Shown: positions 1 to 6,026 of the stretch, one piece after another | Position numbering within the stretch: position 1 is the stretch's first letter | Layout: each line of letters begins with the position of its first letter | Assembly (NCBI GenBank): GCA_002308555.1 | Contig: DBWD01000065.1 | Span: forward strand, 14,941 to 22,169 | From: a bacterium UBP3_UBA1247 | GTDB lineage: Bacteria > UBA3054 | Direction: 5' to 3' | Length of the DNA stretch: 7,229 nt | Notes under the pieces: generated by a model | Told to the model about the DNA's origin: nothing | What the model saw: the letters and a program-made list of their open reading frames with translations, nothing else | Databases searched by the model: none | Program-made: the position numbers and the translations under genes

Positions 1-288
1 GGCGTCCTGCTTGCCAGGGGCTTCAGCGTCCAGTTCTCGAAGGTCCTCGTTTCCTACGGCGTCTCCCCCTCCATTTCCTCCGTGGTGCAGCCTCCCTCCG
101 GCGGCGAAAGCGAAGTTTCCTCCCAGAGCGTTTCCGGCGGTACCCAGACCTACACGGTCCAGGCCGGCGACAGCTACTGGAAACTCGCCAGGCGCTTCAA
201 CTCCTCCGTCGAGGAGCTGATGTCCATGAACAACGCCTCCAGCGACAAACTGCAGATCGGGCAGGTCATCAAAGTCCCCGCCCGCTGA
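1..288 (+). CDS. LysM-domain protein, 3' end only (gene enters from left edge)
   Basis: This reading frame is open from the first base and ends at TGA 286-288, giving 95 visible residues; the start lies outside the window. Visible residues 1-30 are moderately hydrophobic and I do not recognise them. Residues 31-50 are a Ser/Gly/Gln-rich linker. Residues 51-93 (bases about 151-279) form one LysM module, with the hallmark start YTVQAGDSYWKLARRF, a middle SVEELMSMNN and the end LQIGQVIKVP. LysM domains bind the GlcNAc-containing glycan of peptidoglycan, so the protein probably acts in the periplasm or at the cell surface. It ends 31 bases before ftsW on the same strand, so it is likely part of the same operon. 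Whether a catalytic domain (amidase, endopeptidase or transglycosylase) precedes the LysM cannot be seen. The LysM call is firm; the function of the whole protein is unknown. Confidence 0.85.
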   Translation, partial: GVLLARGFSVQFSKVLVSYGVSPSISSVVQPPSGGESEVSSQSVSGGTQTYTVQAGDSYWKLARRFNSSVEELMSMNNASSDKLQIGQVIKVPAR

Positions 289-306
289 TCGGAAACAAAA
301 ACAGAA

Positions 307-312
307 AAGGGG
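307..312 (+). promoter_or_regulatory. ribosome-binding site of ftsW (decides the TTG start)
   Basis: AAGGGG lies 7 bases upstream of TTG 320-322, a normal Shine-Dalgarno spacing. It is the main reason to prefer the TTG start over the in-frame ATG at 338-340, which has no comparable site at the right distance. Confidence 0.65.
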
Positions 313-319
313 CGAAAAA

Positions 320-1462
320 TTGAAAAGAATCGACGCCATGCTTCCCTGGCTGTTCCTCTGCCTGGTGATAGCCCTCAGCTGCTTCGGGGCCATGATGGTC
401 TATTCCTCCAGCGTGTTCGTGGCGGAACTCGAGCATAACGGGAACCAGTACTATTACTTCAAGAAAGAAGTGATGTGGTTGATCCTCGGTTTCTCGGCCA
501 TGTTCGTCATGTACAAGGCGCCCCTGGAATGGATCAGGAGGCTGACGCCGCTTTTCTACCTTTTCGCCCTGCTTTCCCTCGTGCTGGTCTTCACGCCCCT
601 GGGCGTGACCGTGAAAGGCGCCACCCGCTGGATAGGCCTGGGTTCCCTGCGCTTCCAGCCCAGCGAAGCCCTGAAATACTGCATGGTCCTCATGCTGGCC
701 TGGTGGTACGACAGGGAGACCAGGGAAGCCGGCACCTTCATAAAAGGCGCGCTCATCCCGGCGGTCATTATGGTACTCGGGTTGGCGCTGGCGCTGGCCC
801 AGAAGGACCTGGGCACGCCCGCGCTCATCGCGCTGGTGGGCGGGGCGGTCTGCTTCGCGGCGGGCATGAAGTTCCGCTACATCGCCGTGGGCTTCCTCGG
901 CTCCGCCGCGCTGGGATACTATTACGTGACCCATGAGACCTACCGCATGAAACGCATGCTGGCCTTCCTGAATCCCGAGGCCGACCCCCTGAAGACCGGC
1001 TACCAGAACCTTCAGGCCCTGATGGCCATCTGTTCCGGAAAACTCACCGGCCTGGGCATAGGCGGATCCCTCATGAAGATGGAGTATCTGCCGGAGGCGC
1101 ACAACGACTTCATCTTCGCCGTCATCGGCGAAGAGCTGGGCTTCTGCGGCACCGTGGGCGTCATCAGCGCCTTCATGCTGCTCCTTATAATCATGTGGCG
1201 CATGATCTCCGGCATGACGGACACCTTCTGCCGCCTGACCGCCCTGGGCATCACCCTGATGATCGGCGGGCAGGCCTTCATCAACATGGGGGTCGTCACG
1301 GGCATCCTGCCCAACAAGGGCATGGGCCTCCCCTTCATCAGTTACGGCGGGTCTTCCCTGCTTTTCCTTATGGGAGCCTGCGGCCTGTTCCTGAATATGG
1401 CCAGGAACAGGCTGAAAACCTCACCGCGCCATCGCAGCGTAGTCAGCCGCACACTCGCATGA
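320..1462 (+). CDS. ftsW: FtsW, SEDS-family septal peptidoglycan glycosyltransferase
   Basis: FtsW polymerises lipid II into glycan strands at the division septum, in the inner membrane, together with a class B penicillin-binding protein (FtsI, not in this window). The 380-residue product has the many hydrophobic segments expected of a ten-helix SEDS protein. Family motifs seen in order: GATRWIGLG near residue 100, QPSE at 113-116, QKDLGT at 161-166 (usually QPDLGT), GYQNLQALMAICSG at 227-240, YLPEAHNDFIFAVIGEELG at 256-274 and LPFISYGGSS at 337-346. Asp263 in the HND triplet aligns with the essential SEDS Asp (E. coli FtsW Asp275). TTG 320 is chosen because of the AAGGGG site upstream; ATG 338 would shorten the protein by six residues. 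Its stop overlaps the murG start by four bases. RodA is the main alternative, but the dcw position favours FtsW. Confidence 0.95.
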   Translation: MKRIDAMLPWLFLCLVIALSCFGAMMVYSSSVFVAELEHNGNQYYYFKKEVMWLILGFSAMFVMYKAPLEWIRRLTPLFYLFALLSLVLVFTPLGVTVKGATRWIGLGSLRFQPSEALKYCMVLMLAWWYDRETREAGTFIKGALIPAVIMVLGLALALAQKDLGTPALIALVGGAVCFAAGMKFRYIAVGFLGSAALGYYYVTHETYRMKRMLAFLNPEADPLKTGYQNLQALMAICSGKLTGLGIGGSLMKMEYLPEAHNDFIFAVIGEELGFCGTVGVISAFMLLLIIMWRMISGMTDTFCRLTALGITLMIGGQAFINMGVVTGILPNKGMGLPFISYGGSSLLFLMGACGLFLNMARNRLKTSPRHRSVVSRTLA

Positions 1463-2577
1463 CGGAAACGCTGGAAAAAATATTGGTGAGCGGCGGAGGC
1501 ACCGGCGGGCATATCATGCCGGCCGTGGCGCTCTGCGAGGAGATAAGGGAAAAATATCCCTCCGCGAAGATCTATTTCGCGGGGCGGAAGAATTCCATGG
1601 AGGAAAGGATCGCCAAACAGAACGGCCTGGACTTTTACCCCGTGCCCTCGGCCCCCAAGGGCAAAGGGCTCAGGGTGTTCAGAAATTTCTTCGTCAATCT
1701 CGCGGGCTTTTTCAAAAGCCTGCGCCTGGTGGCGAAAACCAAGCCCCAGGCCGTGGCGGTCTTCGGCGGCTACACCAGCGCCCCGCTGCTCCTGGCGTCG
1801 GTCATCCTTGGTAAGAACGCCGTGATCCACGAGTCCAACGCCATTCCCGGGCGCGTCACCAGGCTGATGGCCAAGCTGGGCGTCAGGGTGGCCTGCGGGC
1901 TGCGCTCCGACCATCCCCTGATGACGGCCCTGAAAAATTCCCTGAAAAAAGAAAACTCCTTCGCCATCACCGGCAACCCCCTGAGGAAAACTTTCCGCCA
2001 GCCCAAAAAGGACCTGTCCGAAAAGCTGCCGGGCCTGGACAAAAGCAAGGATCTTCTGCTGATATTCGGAGGCTCCCAGGGCGCGCACAACGTCAACGCG
2101 CTGTGCTCCCGGGCGCTTCCCGTCGTCGGGAAAAAATTCCCGGAACTGCAGGTCGTCCACATCTGCGGCGGCAACGACCGGGAACTTCTGGAAAAAGCTT
2201 ACGGGGATTGCGGCCTGAAGCACTGGCTCTTCCCCTTCTTCGAGGAAATGGCCTCGCTGATGGACCTGGCGACGCTCTGCGTGGCCCGCTCCGGCGCCCT
2301 GAGCGTCACGGAGATCTGCGCTTCCAGGCTTCCCTCGGTGCTCGTTCCCCTGCCCTGCGCGGCGGACGACCACCAGACCGCCAACGCCAGGATCCTGGAG
2401 GCGGCCGGAGCCGCCAGGCTCTGCCCCGAGACTTCCCTGGATCCGGAAAAACTGGCCGGCGTCATCACCGGGCTGCTCTCCGACCGCGAAGCCCTGCGCT
2501 CCATGGGCGAGGCGGGGGGAGCTCTCATATTCGAGGACGCCTCGCGAAAACTGCTTGATTTCATAACCGCTGTATGA
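1459..2577 (+). CDS. murG: MurG, UDP-GlcNAc:lipid I N-acetylglucosaminyltransferase
   Basis: MurG transfers GlcNAc from UDP-GlcNAc to lipid I, making lipid II on the cytoplasmic face of the inner membrane. The 372-residue product (GT28/GT-B fold) shows the N-domain glycine loop SGGGTGGHIMPA at 11-22 with His18, the FGGYTSAP loop at 102-109, HESNAIPG at 124-131 (family form HEQNAxxG, so Gln is Ser here), GNPLR at 172-176, the C-domain loop GGSQGA at 204-209, and the donor-binding stretch ARSGALSVTE at 276-285 followed by LVPLPCAADDHQTANA. ATG 1459 is chosen because it puts the glycine loop near residue 12, as in the family, and forms an ATGA overlap with the ftsW stop. The frame is open further upstream, but that part lies inside ftsW and does not look like MurG. 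No Shine-Dalgarno sequence is visible, suggesting coupling to ftsW translation. Confidence 0.96.
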   Translation: MTETLEKILVSGGGTGGHIMPAVALCEEIREKYPSAKIYFAGRKNSMEERIAKQNGLDFYPVPSAPKGKGLRVFRNFFVNLAGFFKSLRLVAKTKPQAVAVFGGYTSAPLLLASVILGKNAVIHESNAIPGRVTRLMAKLGVRVACGLRSDHPLMTALKNSLKKENSFAITGNPLRKTFRQPKKDLSEKLPGLDKSKDLLLIFGGSQGAHNVNALCSRALPVVGKKFPELQVVHICGGNDRELLEKAYGDCGLKHWLFPFFEEMASLMDLATLCVARSGALSVTEICASRLPSVLVPLPCAADDHQTANARILEAAGAARLCPETSLDPEKLAGVITGLLSDREALRSMGEAGGALIFEDASRKLLDFITAV

Positions 2578-3977
2578 ACGGAACGGAAGAACTTAAGAAC
2601 CTGAGATTCTACTTCTGCGGCATCGGAGGCTGCGGCATGAATCCCCTGGCCCATTTCCTGGCCAGGAGCGGATACTCCGCGGCGGGAAGCGACATTAAGG
2701 AATCCGAGGAGCTGGAGGACCTGCGCCGGGATGGCGTCGAGTGCGCCGCCAGGCAGGACGGCAGCCTGCTCCGGCCCGGAGACGTGTTCGTCTACAGCAG
2801 CGCCATCCACGAGGACAACCCGGACCTGCTCCGGGCGAAAGAACTCGGCCTTTCCTTCCTGCACCGCTCGGAACTCCTGGCCCAGATCGCCAGGCGCTAC
2901 AAGACCGTGACCGTGGCTGGCATGCACGGGAAGACCACCGTCTCCTCCCTCATAGCCTTCCTGATGACGGAAGGCGGGCTCGACCCCAACGCCATCATAG
3001 GCGGGCACGTCCCGGCCTTCGGCGGCAACTTCCGCGCCGGGTCCGGCGGCTGGCTGGTTCTGGAAGCCGACGAGAGCGACGGCAGCTTCAGGCGCTACGC
3101 CTCCGACATCGCGGTGCTGCTGAACGTGGACGCCGACCATCTTGACTATTACAAGGACATGCAGGCCATCAGGGAAGCCTTCGCGGTCTACGTGAACAAC
3201 ATTACCGAAAACGGCGTGCTCGTCTACAACGCCGACGATCCCATTTGCGAGGAGCTGGCCGCCGCGGCCCGCCCGGACATCAGGAAGATCAAATGCGGCG
3301 TGGGGGCGCTGGCGCTGGAGAAGGCCGATTACGTGGGCACGGACATGATCCTCTCCCCTCTCTCCTCCTCCTTCACGCTTCTGGAGAACCGCGGCGGGAA
3401 AACACGCTCGCTGTCCTTCGTCTGCCCCCTGCCAGGCAGCCACAATGTCTTCAACGCCGTCGTCTCCCTGGCGGCCTGCGCCGCGGCGGGCGCCGATCCC
3501 GAGCTTCTCAGGGATCCCCTGGCCGCCTTCAGGAACGCCCAGCGGCGCTTCGAGCGCCTGGGGAAATGGCACGGGGCCGAGATCATCGACGACTACGCGC
3601 ACCATCCGAAGGAAATAGAGGCGCTCCTGCAGTCGGCCGCCCGGCTGGAGGGCGAGCTGACCGTGGTCTTCCAGCCCCACCGCTTCTCCCGCACGGAAAA
3701 ACTGCTGCCGGAATTCGCCTACGTGCTTTCCAAGGCCCCCAACCTGATCCTGACTGACGTTTACAGCGCCGGGGAAAGCAAGCGCATGATAGGCGGCAAA
3801 GAGCTTTACGAGGCCGTGCTGAACCTGGGCGGGCAGGCGGAGTACGTCAACACCCCCGCCGAGATCCCGGCCCTGCTGCTGGAAAGAAGCAAAAGCTGGA
3901 AGTTCCCCCACACCCTGCTCTTCACAGGGGCGGGCGCGCTTTCCGCCCTGGCTCACGAAATGCTAAAAAACCAATAG
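2574..3977 (+). CDS. murC: MurC, UDP-N-acetylmuramate--L-alanine ligase
   Basis: MurC joins L-Ala to UDP-MurNAc with ATP, the first peptide step of cytoplasmic peptidoglycan precursor synthesis. The 467 residues match the usual length of an unfused MurC. N-domain: FCGIGGCGMNPLAHFL at 14-29 and SSAIHEDNP at 75-83. Central ATPase domain: P-loop AGMHGKTT at 115-122 (usually GTHGKTT), EADESDGSF at 164-172 and NVDADHLDYY at 184-193. C-domain: GSHNVFNA at 288-295, RRFERLG at 324-330, DDYAHHP at 339-345, QPHRFSR at 367-373 and DVYSAGE at 395-401. The late GAGDI/GAGNI motif reads GAGAL at 452-456, a small departure. ATG 2574 overlaps the murG stop as ATGA, without a Shine-Dalgarno sequence. The protein ends soon after its ligase domain, so there is no fused D-Ala-D-Ala ligase as in chlamydiae, and no murB or ddl follows. 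Confidence 0.97.
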   Translation: MNGTEELKNLRFYFCGIGGCGMNPLAHFLARSGYSAAGSDIKESEELEDLRRDGVECAARQDGSLLRPGDVFVYSSAIHEDNPDLLRAKELGLSFLHRSELLAQIARRYKTVTVAGMHGKTTVSSLIAFLMTEGGLDPNAIIGGHVPAFGGNFRAGSGGWLVLEADESDGSFRRYASDIAVLLNVDADHLDYYKDMQAIREAFAVYVNNITENGVLVYNADDPICEELAAAARPDIRKIKCGVGALALEKADYVGTDMILSPLSSSFTLLENRGGKTRSLSFVCPLPGSHNVFNAVVSLAACAAAGADPELLRDPLAAFRNAQRRFERLGKWHGAEIIDDYAHHPKEIEALLQSAARLEGELTVVFQPHRFSRTEKLLPEFAYVLSKAPNLILTDVYSAGESKRMIGGKELYEAVLNLGGQAEYVNTPAEIPALLLERSKSWKFPHTLLFTGAGALSALAHEMLKNQ

Positions 3978-3981
3978 AGGG
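3976..3981 (+). promoter_or_regulatory. ribosome-binding site of ftsQ
   Basis: AGAGGG overlaps the last bases of the murC stop codon and sits 4 bases before the ATG at 3986. The spacing is rather short, but it is the only purine-rich site of this kind at a gene junction downstream of ftsW. Confidence 0.5.
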
Positions 3982-3985
3982 AAAA

Positions 3986-4789
3986 ATGTACATACCAAAG
4001 AACCAAAAGGCCGCCCGCCGTCCGGAAGTCACCCGGGCCCACATGCGCGATTTCTGGAGGAGTTTCCTGAAAACTCTGGCCATGGCGGTCGCATTCTGCG
4101 CCGTGATCTTCGGCATAAGCCTTTTCATGCGCCGGGTCATCTATTCCGAGGATTACAGGATCAAGGACGTGGACTTCCGCAACAACAACACCGTGGACAA
4201 CACCACCATCAGCAAGTGGGCGGGGCTGCGCTACCACATGTACTATTACACGGTGGACCTCAACGAGATCAAGAACAACATAGAGCGCCATCCCGACATC
4301 AAGGAAGCCAGGGTTGAGAAAAGGCTGAACGACAAGCTGATCATAACCGTCAAGGAAAGGGAGCCGGTGGCCGTCCTGCGCACCGAGAACGGAAGCGACG
4401 CGCCCATAGACGACCAGGGCTACATCCTGAGCGAGGCCAAGCTGGAAAACCAGAACGTCCTCCCGGTCATAATCACCAAGGGCGCCCTGAAGTGCAAAGA
4501 CCGCCGCTGCGTGGACGAGAAGATCCTGGCAGCCCTGAGCTACGTCAAGGTCCTGAAGCACGGTTCGGAAAAGAATTTCCTGACGATCAAAACGGTGGAC
4601 GTCAGGGACGAGGACGCCATCATCTTCAAGACGGCCTCCATCGACGAGATCCTGTTGGAAAAGGAATATTCCAGCGACGCCGTCGCCAAGGTCTTCGAAG
4701 TGATCAGATCGCTTCACGAGACCGGACGGAACGCGGTTAAAATCGACGCCCGCTACGAGGACGTGGCGGTGGTCTGCAAACACATCTAA
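3986..4789 (+). CDS. ftsQ: FtsQ/DivIB-type division protein with POTRA domain
   Basis: FtsQ is a bitopic inner-membrane protein that links cytoplasmic divisome parts to the periplasmic FtsB-FtsL complex and FtsW-FtsI. The 267-residue product has a short basic cytoplasmic N-terminus (residues 1-27), one membrane helix at about 28-47 (LKTLAMAVAFCAVIFGISLF), then a periplasmic part. Residues about 56-127 fit a POTRA domain: YRIKDVDFRNNNTVDN, a helix with VDLNEIKNNIERHPDIKEARVEKR, and the strand KLIITVKEREPVAVL. The rest fits the FtsQ beta domain: IDDQGYILSE at 141-150 and a final strand KIDARYEDVAVVCK at 252-265. Cys170 and Cys175 lie in the periplasmic part. The gene sits 8 bases after murC and 4 bases before ftsA, the classic ftsQ-ftsA-ftsZ order. 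FtsQ is poorly conserved, so the call rests on architecture and position. Confidence 0.9.
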   Translation: MYIPKNQKAARRPEVTRAHMRDFWRSFLKTLAMAVAFCAVIFGISLFMRRVIYSEDYRIKDVDFRNNNTVDNTTISKWAGLRYHMYYYTVDLNEIKNNIERHPDIKEARVEKRLNDKLIITVKEREPVAVLRTENGSDAPIDDQGYILSEAKLENQNVLPVIITKGALKCKDRRCVDEKILAALSYVKVLKHGSEKNFLTIKTVDVRDEDAIIFKTASIDEILLEKEYSSDAVAKVFEVIRSLHETGRNAVKIDARYEDVAVVCKHI

Positions 4790-4793
4790 TAGC

Positions 4794-6026
4794 ATGGCAA
4801 AAGACAAAATACTCTCGGCAATCGACCTGGGCACCCAGACCATCAGGGCGGCCGTCGGACGGCTCTCGGAAGACGGGACGCTTGAAGTCATAGGCTACGG
4901 CACGGCTTCCTCCCAGGGGATCGTGAAAAGCAGGATCGAAGACCAGGGCAAGGCGGCCGAAGCCCTCAAGAAGGCCGTCCTGGCCGCGGAAAACGACGTG
5001 AAGAGCCGCCTGGAGCACACCATCAAGGGCGTCATAGTCAGCGTGGGCGGATCCGGCGTCACCAGCGGCGTCGAGACCATCACGGTGGACAACAACTCCA
5101 AAAACGAGCTGGTGACGGAAAAGCTTCTCTCGGAGATCGACGAGAAGTTCGAGACCCGCTTCACCCACAAGGACCAGAGCCCGGTGCACGTCTACATCAC
5201 GGACTACTTCATCGACGGGATCAGGAAGAAAAGCCTCGACGACGTCGTCGGCAGCCAGGGCGAAAAGATCAGCGCCCGGGCCCTGGGGATCCTGGAGGAG
5301 AAAAACGAGCTGGACAAGATCGCCGGCGCGCTGAACGCCAGCGGCCAGACGGTGGAGTGCTACTGTTTCGGCGCCGTGGCGGACGGCTGGTCCGTCCTGA
5401 CGGCGGAGCAGCGCCAGAAAGGCGCCCTGCTCATCAACGCGGGCGCGGGAAGCACCAGCTTCACCTTCTGGAAAGACGGGATCGTCCACGAGACGGGCTC
5501 CTTCTCCGTGGGCGGCGACCACGTCACCAACGACCTGGCCCTGGGCTTGGGCATCCCCTTCAACCTGGCCGAGGAAGTCAAGCAGAATTTCATCAAGGAA
5601 GAGCACGAGATCAGAGTGGGCGGCAAATATTACAAGACCCGCTCGGTTGAGACCATCATCCAGAACCGCGTCGAGGAGACGGTGAAGTTCATCTCGGACA
5701 TGATAAAGGAAAAGGGCATACTCACCCAGATCCAGAGCGGCGTCTTCCTGACCGGCAACGCCGCCCGCGCCTCCTTCATCAACTACGTCCGCCGGGAATT
5801 CTCCTCCCTGGAGATCAAGACGCCCTGCCCCATCATCCCCTCCGAGCCGGCGGAAGCGAACGACAAAAAGGAAGTCCGGATCTTCTCCCCGCATTACGGT
5901 AACAAGTTCCAGACCGACCACGGCGCCTCCACGGTGCTGGGCATGCTCAGTTTCATCGCCCAGGAAGAGACTTATTCACAAAAACGCAAATCCAAGGGTT
6001 TGTTCAATCTATTCAGCCTCCTATGA
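4794..6026 (+). CDS. ftsA: FtsA, actin-like membrane tether of FtsZ (divergent ATP site)
   Basis: FtsA attaches FtsZ filaments to the inner membrane and recruits later divisome proteins. The 410 residues keep the family plan: phosphate-1 loop AIDLGTQTIRAAVG at 9-22, LEVIGYGTASSQGIVKSRIED (30-50), a 1C-type subdomain at about 85-165, the connect-2 signature SVGGDHVTNDLALGL at 238-252, and a C-terminal basic amphipathic tail, KRKSKGLFNLFSLL at 397-410, that fits the membrane-targeting helix. The phosphate-2 motif, normally DIGGGTTD, reads NAGAGSTS at 215-222, so both Asp are gone. The adenosine motif, normally TGGGA, reads TGNAA at 320-324. ATP hydrolysis may therefore be weak or absent, though this is inference. 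ATG 4794 has no Shine-Dalgarno sequence and follows the ftsQ stop by four bases. The gene overlaps ftsZ by four bases. Other actin-like proteins (MreB, PilM, DnaK) fit less well given the 1C-type region, tail and position. Confidence 0.93.
   Translation: MAKDKILSAIDLGTQTIRAAVGRLSEDGTLEVIGYGTASSQGIVKSRIEDQGKAAEALKKAVLAAENDVKSRLEHTIKGVIVSVGGSGVTSGVETITVDNNSKNELVTEKLLSEIDEKFETRFTHKDQSPVHVYITDYFIDGIRKKSLDDVVGSQGEKISARALGILEEKNELDKIAGALNASGQTVECYCFGAVADGWSVLTAEQRQKGALLINAGAGSTSFTFWKDGIVHETGSFSVGGDHVTNDLALGLGIPFNLAEEVKQNFIKEEHEIRVGGKYYKTRSVETIIQNRVEETVKFISDMIKEKGILTQIQSGVFLTGNAARASFINYVRREFSSLEIKTPCPIIPSEPAEANDKKEVRIFSPHYGNKFQTDHGASTVLGMLSFIAQEETYSQKRKSKGLFNLFSLL

Noticed and set aside
11..220. Small + strand frame at the left edge (69 codons)
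   Set aside because: Ser/Pro/Arg-rich shadow of the LysM gene in another frame.
1195..1458. Possible 88-residue N-terminal extension of MurG, open in frame upstream of 1459
   Set aside because: The extension is His/Pro/Arg-rich, overlaps the conserved 3' part of ftsW, and MurG proteins begin just before the glycine loop, which ATG 1459 supplies.
2199..3956. A 585-codon open frame on the minus strand opposite murG and murC
   Set aside because: It lies wholly antisense to two genes with complete family motifs, shows no recognisable domain, and is the expected shadow of GC-rich coding DNA in which stop codons are rare on the other strand.
4737..5921. Long minus-strand frame (394 codons) opposite ftsA
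   Set aside because: Antisense shadow of a confident gene; low-complexity Asp/Val/Leu/Gly composition and no motif.
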